Below the pieces are notes generated by a model. It saw only the letters and a list, made by a program, of their open reading frames with translations. It searched no databases and was not told where the DNA came from. This document shows positions 41,658 to 50,659 of a DNA stretch of 58,930 bases, one piece after another. The stretch spans positions 1 to 58,930 of the forward strand of contig JAETNR010000025.1 of assembly GCA_021772055.1 (NCBI GenBank). The letters run 5' to 3'. Source of the DNA: Blautia sp. Its GTDB lineage: Bacteria > Bacillota > Clostridia > Lachnospirales > Lachnospiraceae. The position numbers were made by a program, and so were the translations under genes. How positions within the stretch are numbered: the first letter of the stretch is position 1; every line of letters starts with the position of its first letter.

Positions 41658-44078
41658 GTGGGGCTAAAGAGTTTGACATCTCAGGTGAAAAGACTGATAA
41701 AAAATTCGTGGTACGTGTACTGTCTGGAAAAAAAGACTGTTGTTTCCGATAGGATTCTTTTGGAATCCCGGAAGGGGGAGTCTGTAGCAGGGAACATTTT
41801 AAGAATTATGAAGGAAATATCAGAGACGTATCATTCTGAATATCATATGTACCTGGCTGTCTCCCAAAAAACAAAGGAATCAGCAGGGAGACTTTTGAAA
41901 CAATATGGAATTCAAGATGTGGAGCTGGTGGATTTTTATGGAACGCGTTATTTTGAAATATTGGCTACAGCGCGGTACCTGATCAATGATACTGCTTTTC
42001 CCAAGCGCTTTGTGAAAAGAGAAGGACAGAAATACTTAAATGTATGGCACGGAACTCCATTCAAGAAAATGGGAAAGGATATTCCGGATGCTGCCTATGC
42101 TATTGGAAATGTACAAAGAAATTTGCTGATGTCGGACATTCTTTTGTATCCCAGCAGCTATATGCGCAACATAATGGAAAATGCATATAATCTGAAAAAT
42201 CTTTATCAGGGGATCTATGTTTATGGAGGATATCCAAGAAACCAGGTTTTTTTTGATGATAAAGAACGGATGCGCATACGAAGTCAATTGAAACTGGAAA
42301 GAAAACGCATTTATTGTTATATGCCTACCTGGAGAGGGGCATTGGCGGAGGAGTGCAAAGGGAAAAGTCTGGAACAACAGGTCAGGGTTATTCGTGAGTA
42401 TCTGGAAGAAATGGAAAGTCAGCTGACAGATTCTGAAGTGCTGTTTCTTCGCCTGCATCCAATTGTAGGACAGCGTATTTCCTGTCAAGGCTATAAGCAC
42501 ATACGATCATTTCCGGAAGAATATGAGCCATACGATATACTGAATGCGGCAGATTGTCTGATAACAGACTATTCCAGCGTTTTTTATGATTATGCAAATC
42601 AGAAAAATGGAAAGATTATTCTTTTCTTATATGACCGGGATGGGTATAAAGACAAAAGAGATTTTTACGGAGAGCCGGAAGATTTTCCGTTTCCAATTGT
42701 GGAAAAAGTGGAAGAATTAATGGAGGAACTGCGGTCACCGAAACAATATGATACCACAGAATTTCTTCAGAAATATTGCTTATATGAAAATGACAGTGCT
42801 GCGCGGGCAATCTGCAGGCTGTTTCTTAAAGGGAAAGTTTCCTTTGGAATCAAAGTGGAGAAGCCCTTGCAGGATGAGAAAAAGAAACTTCTCTTTTATA
42901 TCGGAGGCCTCCGGCAGAACGGGCTTACCTCGGCTTATTTAAATCTTATGGAGAACATGGATCCGGACAAGTATCACTATTATGCATGTTTTCAAGAAGA
43001 ATATTTAAAGATGACTCCGGGAAAAGTCGGGGTGATACCTGAGTTTGCAGAAATTTTTCCAATGTCTCCGGGATGGGAACTGACGATCAGGGAGGGCATT
43101 GCCTGCATCCTCTATTATAAAGGCAATCTCAATAATTTCTGGATCCATAAACAATTGAAGCGTTTTTACAGGAGAGAATACCAGCGGAATTTCGGAGGCG
43201 CCCTCTTTGACTGGTGCATTCACTATACCGGTTATGAACGGAAAGTGATCAGTATGTTTCAGGAAGCTTCCTGCCCGAAAGCTATTTTTGTGCATAACGA
43301 TATGCAGATGGAAATCCGAACAAGGAAAAATCAGCATCTTCCAACTTTAAAAGCTGCATATAGAGATTATGATCTGGTAATTGCTGTCAGCCGTGATATT
43401 TATGAGAGGACATTGGAAATCAGCCATAAAAAGGAGAATCTTCAGGTGATTCATAATTGGTATGCATTTGATAAGATCTGGGAGAGAGCTACGCAGAGAT
43501 GGGATTTTGATGAAGAAACGGAATGCACATGCAGCAGGGGAGAACTGGAGACTTTTTTGAGCCGTAAGGGGAGAAAGATGATTTCTATAGGACGTTTCAG
43601 CCCGGAAAAACGTCATGATATGCTGATCGATGCATTCAGTGTTTATCATAAAGAAAACCCGGACAGTACCTTGGTGATCATTGGAGGCGGTGGGAATCTC
43701 TATGGGCAGACAAAGGAAAAGATTCGTAATATGGGGCTTGGGGATTCCATTGTTTTAATTAAATCACTGCAGAATCCGATGCCTATTTTAAAAAGCCGTG
43801 ATCTGTTCCTTCTGTCTTCCGCATATGAAGGACTTCCGGTAGTTATTTTTGAAGCAAATACTCTTGGAGTGCCAACAATAGCTGCAGAAGTAGTTGGAAC
43901 CAGAGGATTTATGAAAGAGCATGGCGGATATCTGGTTCCCGGAACCAGGGAAGGACTTGTGGAAGGCATGAAGGCATTTGACAGAGGGGAAGTGCATGTG
44001 ATGGATATTGACTACAAGTCTTTTAATAATGAAAACCTTAAAGCATTAGAAACAGCATTAGAAAAGCGCGTTCCATAA
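41658..44078 (+). CDS. Bifunctional TagF-like glycerophosphotransferase and GT4 glycosyltransferase
   Basis: The 806-residue protein is a fusion. Residues about 15-390 form a second TagF/TagB-type domain (VWHGTPFKKMGKDI, GGYPRNQVFF, CYMPTWRG, LITDYSSVFYDYA). Residues about 410-800 form a GT-B family 4 glycosyltransferase (ISIGRFSPEKRHDMLIDAF, SSAYEGLPVVIFEANTLGVPTIA with the EX7E-type glutamates). One polypeptide could thus alternate phosphodiester and glycosidic bond formation, as in a sugar-glycerol-phosphate repeat polymer. It starts with GTG after GTAGGAGGAA. Its last codons form half of the terminator. Confidence 0.9.
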   Translation: MGLKSLTSQVKRLIKNSWYVYCLEKKTVVSDRILLESRKGESVAGNILRIMKEISETYHSEYHMYLAVSQKTKESAGRLLKQYGIQDVELVDFYGTRYFEILATARYLINDTAFPKRFVKREGQKYLNVWHGTPFKKMGKDIPDAAYAIGNVQRNLLMSDILLYPSSYMRNIMENAYNLKNLYQGIYVYGGYPRNQVFFDDKERMRIRSQLKLERKRIYCYMPTWRGALAEECKGKSLEQQVRVIREYLEEMESQLTDSEVLFLRLHPIVGQRISCQGYKHIRSFPEEYEPYDILNAADCLITDYSSVFYDYANQKNGKIILFLYDRDGYKDKRDFYGEPEDFPFPIVEKVEELMEELRSPKQYDTTEFLQKYCLYENDSAARAICRLFLKGKVSFGIKVEKPLQDEKKKLLFYIGGLRQNGLTSAYLNLMENMDPDKYHYYACFQEEYLKMTPGKVGVIPEFAEIFPMSPGWELTIREGIACILYYKGNLNNFWIHKQLKRFYRREYQRNFGGALFDWCIHYTGYERKVISMFQEASCPKAIFVHNDMQMEIRTRKNQHLPTLKAAYRDYDLVIAVSRDIYERTLEISHKKENLQVIHNWYAFDKIWERATQRWDFDEETECTCSRGELETFLSRKGRKMISIGRFSPEKRHDMLIDAFSVYHKENPDSTLVIIGGGGNLYGQTKEKIRNMGLGDSIVLIKSLQNPMPILKSRDLFLLSSAYEGLPVVIFEANTLGVPTIAAEVVGTRGFMKEHGGYLVPGTREGLVEGMKAFDRGEVHVMDIDYKSFNNENLKALETALEKRVP

Positions 44079-44099
44079 ATATGGCACGCGCTTTTCTTG
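44061..44099. terminator. Bidirectional terminator between the polymerase operon and the ABC genes
   Basis: GAAAAGCGCGT (44061-44071) and ACGCGCTTTTC (44086-44096) form an 11-bp stem with an inner CCAT/ATGG. The left arm lies inside the last codons of the fusion gene. It ends both convergent operons. Confidence 0.88.
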
Positions 44100-44101
44100 T
44101 C

Positions 44102-44839
44102 TCAGCTTTTTTCCATAAAAGCAACATATTCATCCAGAACCGCCTGGGGTTCGCCGATCTTCTTAATTTGTCCATCATGCATCCACATAACCGTGTCACA
44201 CAACTCCAAAAGCGTGCTGATATTATGTGAAACGATCACAACCGTACGATTTTTGCTGGAGATCAGGCTTTTCATTTTCTGGTAGCTCTTTTTCTTGAAT
44301 TTCTGGTCGCCTACGCTTAATACTTCGTCAATGAGCATAATGTCTGTTTCCAGAATCGCGGTAATGGAAAAAGCCAGCTTGGAATACATACCGCTGGAAT
44401 AAGTCCGTACAGGCATGTCGATGAATTTGCCCAGTTCAGCAAACTGAATAATTTCTTCCTCCTTTGCCCGGACCTGTTCTTCGGAAAAGCCAAGGAGCAT
44501 TCCGGAGAGGATGATGTTTTCCCGACCGGTCATTTCCTTCTGGAAGCCTACCCCAATGGACAGAAGGGAAATGCTGTGTCCTTTCAGGTCAATGCTTCCG
44601 GAATCCGGGGAAAAAATGCTGGCCAGGGCATTTAAGGTGGTGGACTTGCCGCTGCCGTTCTTGCCGATGATTCCCAGGATTTCTCCCTCCTTTACCCGAA
44701 AGGAGATTCCCTTTACAGCTACAAAATTTTCTGGCTTATGCCGCTTGAAGTTCAAGAGGCTTTGTTTGATTGAAGTTTTTTTCAGATTGCGGTAGCTGAT
44801 GACCAGGTCTTTAACATCAATAGCGTATTTATCTTCCAT
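44102..44839 (-). CDS. tagH: Polysaccharide/teichoic acid ABC exporter ATPase (TagH/Wzt-like)
   Basis: The 245-residue ATPase has Walker A GKNGSGKST, the characteristic FVAVKGISFRVKEGE start, GVGFQKEMTGRENI, the signature YSSGMYSKLAFS, and Walker B IMLIDEVLSVGDQKF. These are all typical of Wzt/TagH exporters of lipid-linked polymers. It lacks the C-terminal carbohydrate-binding domain of O-antigen Wzt and the extra domains of Bacillus TagH. It pairs with the permease one base upstream in the operon. It probably exports the polymer made by the 37342-44078 operon. Confidence 0.92.
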   Translation of the reverse strand: MEDKYAIDVKDLVISYRNLKKTSIKQSLLNFKRHKPENFVAVKGISFRVKEGEILGIIGKNGSGKSTTLNALASIFSPDSGSIDLKGHSISLLSIGVGFQKEMTGRENIILSGMLLGFSEEQVRAKEEEIIQFAELGKFIDMPVRTYSSGMYSKLAFSITAILETDIMLIDEVLSVGDQKFKKKSYQKMKSLISSKNRTVVIVSHNISTLLELCDTVMWMHDGQIKKIGEPQAVLDEYVAFMEKS

Positions 44840-44840
44840 A

Positions 44841-45626
44841 TCAGATCACCTTCACATAACTGTTTTCGTTTTTGTAAATTTTGCGGATGCCCAGGATACT
44901 GATCAGCAATCCAATGCAGAACCATACAAGCATCAGCTTGCGGTGAGGTGTCTGTCCGTATATGACACAATTACGCATGGACGAGATCAAAAATGCAATA
45001 GGGTTGCCTTTACAGATGTAATCATTGTAAGGTGCAGGCAGCCGCTTCATAATATCCCAGAAGATACCGGTCATATAAAGCAGAAGCCGCAGTACGATAT
45101 TTACCACATTGGATAAATCTTCAATAAAGACACCGTAATGAAGCAGATAACATCCAAGGCCGAAAACGATCAGAAACAGAATGACCAGCAGCGGAATAGC
45201 ATACAATACATTCCACGTCATGGGCACCTTGTAAAAAATAAGCATTCCGACCACGATTAGAATACAGATTCCCATTTTAAAGCCATTGACCATGGTTTTG
45301 GTGAGCAGCAGAATATATTTGGGAAGGTAGACCTTGGAGACAATGGGCTTATTCTGCTTAACAAGACGTACGCTCTGAACCATGGTTTTCTGGAAAAAGA
45401 CCCATAAGGTGTTTCCCACAAAAATAAATACGGGGAAATAAGGTTCTTTGCCGTTAAATACTTCACCGAAAATGAAGGCATAGATCAGCATATAGCAAAA
45501 CGGCTCCAGAACCCACCACAGCCAGTTCAGGTAAGAATTGGAAACTTCGGATTTTAACTGGGCTTTGGCGGAGTAGATGGCATATTTCCAGTATTTCTTC
45601 ATGTCCGCCTGAAATCTTTGAAACAT
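44841..45626 (-). CDS. tagG: Polysaccharide/teichoic acid ABC exporter permease (TagG/Wzm-like)
   Basis: The 261-residue ABC-2 permease has six membrane helices and the TagG-type segments SYLNWLWWVLEPFCYMLIYAFIFG and FVGNTLWVFFQKT, with a C-terminal GNPIAFLISSMRN region. It forms the channel for lipid-linked polymer export with the ATPase encoded directly downstream. An AGGAGATG context gives the start. The length is normal. Confidence 0.92.
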   Translation of the reverse strand: MFQRFQADMKKYWKYAIYSAKAQLKSEVSNSYLNWLWWVLEPFCYMLIYAFIFGEVFNGKEPYFPVFIFVGNTLWVFFQKTMVQSVRLVKQNKPIVSKVYLPKYILLLTKTMVNGFKMGICILIVVGMLIFYKVPMTWNVLYAIPLLVILFLIVFGLGCYLLHYGVFIEDLSNVVNIVLRLLLYMTGIFWDIMKRLPAPYNDYICKGNPIAFLISSMRNCVIYGQTPHRKLMLVWFCIGLLISILGIRKIYKNENSYVKVI

Positions 45627-45684
45627 ATTCTCATCTCCTGTTAGTAAACTTTATTCAGCTTCTTAGTTAGGAATAATCCTTATC

Positions 45685-45713
45685 ATAATACACTACAGAC
45701 TTCTGATTGGCAA
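45685..45713 (-). promoter_or_regulatory. Promoter of the ABC exporter operon
   Basis: On the minus strand TTGCCA (complement of 45708-45713) and TATTAT (45685-45690) are spaced by 17 bp, 58 bp before the permease ATG. Confidence 0.7.
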
Positions 45714-45865
45714 GAGAAAACTGATGCAGAAAAGCATTTGTAACACTTTATATAGGAAGGAAAAAATGTATGACAAAATTCTTACATATATTTTGCATTT
45801 TTGGTTCCAAAATAGACAAAAGTGTGTTATTATTTATTCATAATTTTTTTTATTAGGTGGAAACG

Positions 45866-46957
45866 ATGAAGAAAAAAGAGAAGGATTCCGTTCTGCCATA
45901 TTCTTATTTGGTGGACAATGTTAAGGCTTTACTGATATTTCTGGTGGTATTTAATCATATTATAGCATTTCAGCTTGTGCGGGACGATATTACGGTCAGA
46001 CATGTGTGGTATGCGATCACGATTTTTCATATGCCTGCGTTTGTGTTTGTCTCAGGGTATCTTTGCAAGAGACCACAGAGCGTAATGAAGAATGTGAAGA
46101 ATCTTCTGATTCCCTATATTCTCGGTTATACTCTCACCTGGTATGCGTATATCTGGTGCGGAAATTCCATGGATTATGAAATTCTTCGGCCGTCCGGCTC
46201 TGCCATGTGGTATCTTCTGGCACTGTTTATTTACAGGCTGACCATTGAGGCTTTGGGGAAAATCCGTTTTGCTGTGCCTTTAAGCGTAATACTGGCTCTT
46301 TGGGCAGGGACAAGACCGGAATTTACAACTTATTTATCCTCATCCAGGATTATTGTATTTTTTCCGTTTTTTGTGGCAGGCTATCTGTGGGACAGGAAAT
46401 ATACAGAGGCTGTCCGCAGGTTTAAGGGCAAATGGGTGCTGATTCCTATTTCAGCAGTGCTTTTGTTCGCAGTGCCTCATTACATGATCTCCAGCGGAAT
46501 GCCGGTGGATATTTTTCGGGGAAACCACAGCTATATTTTGTGCGGACTTACCAATGAGGTGGGAATGATCCTGCGGCTATTGATGTACTTGATTTCTTTT
46601 GTGCTGATTCTGACGCTGTTTGCATTACTGCCGGATAAGAATCTGCCCGTAACATTTGTGGGAAGGAATACGATGGGGGTATATTTTTTCCACTATCCCA
46701 TTATGATCGTGATGAGCGGTCTGATGATCCTGAAGCTTCCGCAGCTTGGAAATGCCTGGGCGCTTTTGGGTGTGTCGCTGGTATTTGTACTGGTGCTTGG
46801 AAATCCTCTTGTGAATTTTCTGTACAATGGAATCCTGAACATCCTGACGTTTATCCTGTTTAAAAGAGAAAAGAAGGTTCAGGACGAAGGGCTGGAGGAT
46901 GAATATGACGGCGATGATGTGGGATATGAGCTTGTACGGAAGCAGCATTGGTTGTGA
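45866..46957 (+). CDS. Membrane acyltransferase family 3 protein
   Basis: The approximately 363-residue protein has about ten membrane helices and the acyltransferase-3 opening NVKALLIFLVVFNHII, with the catalytic histidine in VVFNHI and the FHMPAFVFVSGYL motif. Members O-acetylate sugars of surface polysaccharides or peptidoglycan on the outer face. AGGTGG at 45854-45859 sets the ATG at 45866. Its position inside the polymer region suggests acetylation of that polymer. The C-terminal tail is charged and cytoplasmic. Confidence 0.88.
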   Translation: MKKKEKDSVLPYSYLVDNVKALLIFLVVFNHIIAFQLVRDDITVRHVWYAITIFHMPAFVFVSGYLCKRPQSVMKNVKNLLIPYILGYTLTWYAYIWCGNSMDYEILRPSGSAMWYLLALFIYRLTIEALGKIRFAVPLSVILALWAGTRPEFTTYLSSSRIIVFFPFFVAGYLWDRKYTEAVRRFKGKWVLIPISAVLLFAVPHYMISSGMPVDIFRGNHSYILCGLTNEVGMILRLLMYLISFVLILTLFALLPDKNLPVTFVGRNTMGVYFFHYPIMIVMSGLMILKLPQLGNAWALLGVSLVFVLVLGNPLVNFLYNGILNILTFILFKREKKVQDEGLEDEYDGDDVGYELVRKQHWL

Positions 46958-46987
46958 AGGCAGTATTTACAAACGCAGGTGGAAAAT

Positions 46988-47035
46988 CCCCTTGCAGTGA
47001 AAGGATGCTGCCTTTTGTTGTAAGGGGCATTTTTA
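46988..47035 (+). terminator. Terminator after the acyltransferase gene
   Basis: A 17-bp stem (46988-47004 with 47011-47027), starting CCCCTT and ending AAGGGG, contains four G-U pairs and is followed by CATTTTTAT. The next gene starts only 25 bp later with no visible promoter between, so partial read-through is likely. Confidence 0.75.
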
Positions 47036-47059
47036 TATTAGGGAGACAGGTAGACTATT

Positions 47060-48361
47060 ATGAAAAAAGTGATTACTTATGGAACCTTTGATCTTTTTCA
47101 TCGGGGGCATTACAACATTATCAAAAAAGCCAGAGAACTGGGAGATTATCTGATTGTAGGCGTTACAAGCGAGAGCTATGACATTGAGCGGGGAAAGCTC
47201 AACGTCCAGGACAGCCTGCTGAAAAGAATCGAGAATGTACGCAGCACCGGGCTGGCTGACGAGATCATCATAGAAGAATACCAGGGCCAGAAGGTGAATG
47301 ATATCATCAAATACGATATTGATATACTGGTGATCGGCTCTGACTGGAGAGGAAAATTTGACTATCTGAAAAATTACTGTGAAGTGAAATATCTTCCGAG
47401 AACAAAGGATATTTCCAGCACCAAGCTGCGCAGTGAAAAGCATATTTATAAAATCGGCGTGGTGGCGGACGACGATAAAGACGGCGGAATCGTGGAAGAG
47501 ACCAAATATGTCAGCGGCATTCACGTAGAAGGGGTGTATGCCCCGGAGGAAACGCTTGCGAAGGAGTTCTGCGACAAATATGAATTGAATTTCCATACTG
47601 CAGATTATGAAGAATTTCTTTCTTCTGTGGATATTGTATATGTGAAATGTGTGCTGAAAAAACGGGCGGATTATATAGAACAGGCCATAGAGCACGGGAA
47701 ATATGTGATCAGCGATTCCCCCATGACTCTTGAACCTGAGACGCTGAAAGCTCTGTTTAAAAAAGCCCAGGAGCATCAGGTGGTTCTTGTGGAAAAAATT
47801 ACGTTTGTTTATCTTCGGGCATTTAACCAGCTTGTCTGGCTGACCCACGGGGATATGATCGGAAAAGTGGTCAGCGTGAAGTGTGCCATTTCCCAGGATG
47901 TGTTCGGAGGGGGAAAAAGCTTCAACGAAACCGTATCCCACGCGCTGTGTGCTGTTATGAAGCTTTTAGGAAAGAACTGCATGGAGGTCACCAGCAATCC
48001 AGTGAAGGATGGAGCCGGACATTTCGTGTACGATATGATCACCATGAAATATCCGGATGCACTTGGAACGATTGAGATCGCTTCCACGCTGGATATTGAG
48101 AATTCCCTGGTGGTTACAGGCACAAAGGGGCGGATCAACATTCCCAATGACTGGTGGAATACAGGCTATTTTGAGGCAAAGGTTGAAGGAAATGAATTTC
48201 TGAAGCGCTACAGCTTTAATTTTGAGGGAAACGGACTGCGTTATCTCCTTCAGGAACTGCTTATTATCATCAGCGACAGACGTACGGAGTGCACCAGGCT
48301 CTTCTATGACGAATCCGAAGCTCTGGTGGAGATCCTTCAGACGCTGAATCAGAAAGGATAA
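47060..48361 (+). CDS. tagD: TagD-like glycerol-3-phosphate cytidylyltransferase fused to a Gfo/Idh/MocA-like domain
   Basis: Residues 1-128 are a complete TagD-type cytidylyltransferase: YGTFDLFHRGHYNIIKKA (HxGH) at the start and SSTKLRS (the RTxGISTT equivalent) at the end. It would make CDP-glycerol from CTP and glycerol-3-phosphate for the TagF and LicD enzymes nearby. Residues about 130-433 have the fold of a Gfo/Idh/MocA oxidoreductase: VDIVYVKCVL, VISDSPMTLE, then VLVEKITFVYLRAFNQL in place of the EKP motif. The glycine-rich NAD loop is poorly kept (IGVVADDDKDGG), so the second domain may have lost or changed its cofactor use. The gene opens a five-gene operon. Confidence 0.88.
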   Translation: MKKVITYGTFDLFHRGHYNIIKKARELGDYLIVGVTSESYDIERGKLNVQDSLLKRIENVRSTGLADEIIIEEYQGQKVNDIIKYDIDILVIGSDWRGKFDYLKNYCEVKYLPRTKDISSTKLRSEKHIYKIGVVADDDKDGGIVEETKYVSGIHVEGVYAPEETLAKEFCDKYELNFHTADYEEFLSSVDIVYVKCVLKKRADYIEQAIEHGKYVISDSPMTLEPETLKALFKKAQEHQVVLVEKITFVYLRAFNQLVWLTHGDMIGKVVSVKCAISQDVFGGGKSFNETVSHALCAVMKLLGKNCMEVTSNPVKDGAGHFVYDMITMKYPDALGTIEIASTLDIENSLVVTGTKGRINIPNDWWNTGYFEAKVEGNEFLKRYSFNFEGNGLRYLLQELLIIISDRRTECTRLFYDESEALVEILQTLNQKG

Positions 48362-48364
48362 TTT

Positions 48365-50659
48365 ATGACGGAAAAACAGGAACATCTGCTGAAACTTATG
48401 CGCGAAATTGACGAAATTTGCAAAAAGCATCATCTCCGTTACGTGATGGCCGGGGGAAGCCTCATCGGGGTTGTGCGCAATGAAGGGTTTATTCCCTGGG
48501 ATGATGATGTGGACATCTATATGCCAAAATCCGACTGGGACAGGTTTGTAGAGCTTTCTGCAACAGAGTTTCCGCCGGACCGGGCAATTCATTGTGTAGA
48601 TGTAGACAGAGAATATACCAATACTTTTCCAAGATATGCGGATACGGCAAGCTGTGCGATTCACAGGCATCAGCTCATCGGGAATGATTCTGCAGGAGAG
48701 ATCATTGATGTTCTGACTCTGGATCCGATTCCGCCGGATGACAGGGAATACGAAAAATACAGGACGAATATGATGATCTATTCGGAACTGGTGAATGAAG
48801 CCTATGTTTATTGTCAACGCTATGAAATTCCTGTCCGGAAGTATCTGAAGTATCTTCTCTATTATTATATTCTGGGCAGAGATAAGACGTTAAAGAAGCT
48901 GGAAGATGCGATGTTTTCCTACAAAGAGGAGGACTGCAGCCGCTATGCCATGAGGTGGGGCGGATGTCCGTTCCTTTTTGACAAGGATATGATGTTTCCT
49001 GTGAAATATATGGATTTTGAAGGAATAAAGGTCATGGTGCCAAATAAGATCAGCGATTATCTCATCTGGCATTATGGAGATGAATGGTCTTATATTCCGC
49101 CCCATGAGGAGAGAACCTCCCACAATGCCATTACTGTAGAGGGAATTACCTATCAGGAGCTTCGCAATGATTACATGAAAAAGGTAAATGCGGGGAAAAT
49201 AAAAAGAGGATCTGTTTTCCGCAAGATTTATTATATCGGAGCAGCAAAAAAGAGATACAGACTGGTCAGGGAAAAAAAGCTTCTGAAAGCCAGAAGTGTG
49301 GAAATGGATCTGGAGGCTCGTATTGAGGAAAGCAGCCGCTCATTGAAGGAACTCTTGCAGGAACGGGACTTTGCTGCCCTGAATGAGATCTTCAGCCAGT
49401 ATTTTCCGGTGCAGTTAAGTGCGGAATTTATTGGGAGGGAAGACTTTGGAAACATTCATTCTTTTTATCACCCTATGCTTCTGAAGGTATCGGATGAAGT
49501 CTTTGAGGTTGCCATGATGACTTTGGTTTATACAGAGCGAGTGGCAAAAGCGTACCGGATGCTTCAGGTGAAGAAAGAACTGGAAAAGCTTACACCCGGG
49601 ATGGAGCAGATGGAGAAAGACATTGTGCTGTTCCGCAAAGCTGCTTCTCATTATGAGATGGGGGAAAAGGCGGAGACAGAAAAGATCTGCTGTGAACTGC
49701 TTGAGCGATATTCGGATGCTCCGGGATTTTTGAAGCTGAAGTGTCGCTTGGTAATGGAGCGGGCGCTGGAAAGAGAGGATTTGACGGAAGGGGAGCTGTT
49801 TTTGGCGCATGCCCTGGAGGTATTCCCCGGGGATGGATACTTTTTGAAATACCAGGCAGACCTGGAATGGAAAAAAGGAAATCAGAACAAGGCCCTGGTT
49901 CTTTATGCAGAAGCAAGAGAGAGTACCAACAATGGAATCACTCATCTTGAAATTGAGAAATTTGTAAAGAGGGAGAAAAAGGACGCGTTCAGGCTTTGCA
50001 GAGAACTGATTCTGGAAGGAAAAGGGAGAGAGGCGTGTTCCCGGATCTCACTTTGGGAGAGAATATCTCCTGAAAATGAAGAAATCAAAAGCTATACTTA
50101 TCTGGCAAAGGCGGCCTTTGTTCAAAGTGAGGATGAGAAGGGTGTACTTATCAAAAATCTGGAAATGATTCTGGAAAATCAGAAGGATCTGCCGGAGGAA
50201 AAGAACCGGGAGTCCCGGGAGGTTTATAAAGAGGCGCTGGGCTGTCTTCTTAAAGAAGACGGCTATTCTTCTGAGCTGGCAGAAATCAGAGCATCTATTC
50301 TGCTCACTGACAGATGCGAAAAGCTGGAGGTTCTTTCAGCGCGTCTGAAAGAGCTGGAAAAAGATCAGCAGCAGTCCGGAATTGTCTGGAAACTGACAGG
50401 AGATGTAAAAAGTAAACTGGGCTGTACGAAGCAGGCATTTGCGTGTTATGAAAAAGCATTAGAATATCCCCTGGGACGATGGGATTTGGAGGCTGTTTCA
50501 GAGACTATCCTGAATGATCTCTATCAGGGCGGGAAAAAAGCGAAGGCCCTTGCCAAAAGGACGGAAGCGTCGGATTTTATGGACAAGTGGCTTGACAGGT
50601 ATGGCAGCCTGGAGCAGATAAATGCCCTTGTGAAAAAACTGATGTCAACACCCAAATGA
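48365..50659 (+). CDS. LicD family protein with TPR-like C-terminal region
   Basis: Residues about 1-260 form a complete LicD domain (YVMAGGSLIGVVRNEGFIPWDDDVDIYMPK). From about 310 to 764 the protein is entirely helical, with paired-helix repeats of TPR type (for example FLKYQADLEWKKGNQNKALVLYAEA and SGIVWKLTGDVKSKLGCTKQAFACYEKALEYP). The enzyme would transfer a CDP-linked phospho-group to a surface glycan. The long TPR arm may hold partner enzymes or the polymer. The gene follows the TagD fusion by 3 bp and overlaps the next by 4. Confidence 0.87.
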   Translation: MTEKQEHLLKLMREIDEICKKHHLRYVMAGGSLIGVVRNEGFIPWDDDVDIYMPKSDWDRFVELSATEFPPDRAIHCVDVDREYTNTFPRYADTASCAIHRHQLIGNDSAGEIIDVLTLDPIPPDDREYEKYRTNMMIYSELVNEAYVYCQRYEIPVRKYLKYLLYYYILGRDKTLKKLEDAMFSYKEEDCSRYAMRWGGCPFLFDKDMMFPVKYMDFEGIKVMVPNKISDYLIWHYGDEWSYIPPHEERTSHNAITVEGITYQELRNDYMKKVNAGKIKRGSVFRKIYYIGAAKKRYRLVREKKLLKARSVEMDLEARIEESSRSLKELLQERDFAALNEIFSQYFPVQLSAEFIGREDFGNIHSFYHPMLLKVSDEVFEVAMMTLVYTERVAKAYRMLQVKKELEKLTPGMEQMEKDIVLFRKAASHYEMGEKAETEKICCELLERYSDAPGFLKLKCRLVMERALEREDLTEGELFLAHALEVFPGDGYFLKYQADLEWKKGNQNKALVLYAEARESTNNGITHLEIEKFVKREKKDAFRLCRELILEGKGREACSRISLWERISPENEEIKSYTYLAKAAFVQSEDEKGVLIKNLEMILENQKDLPEEKNRESREVYKEALGCLLKEDGYSSELAEIRASILLTDRCEKLEVLSARLKELEKDQQQSGIVWKLTGDVKSKLGCTKQAFACYEKALEYPLGRWDLEAVSETILNDLYQGGKKAKALAKRTEASDFMDKWLDRYGSLEQINALVKKLMSTPK

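Noticed and set aside
47033..47941. A 302-codon minus-strand open frame antisense to the TagD fusion
   Set aside because: The plus frame has unmistakable TagD motifs; the antisense product has none.
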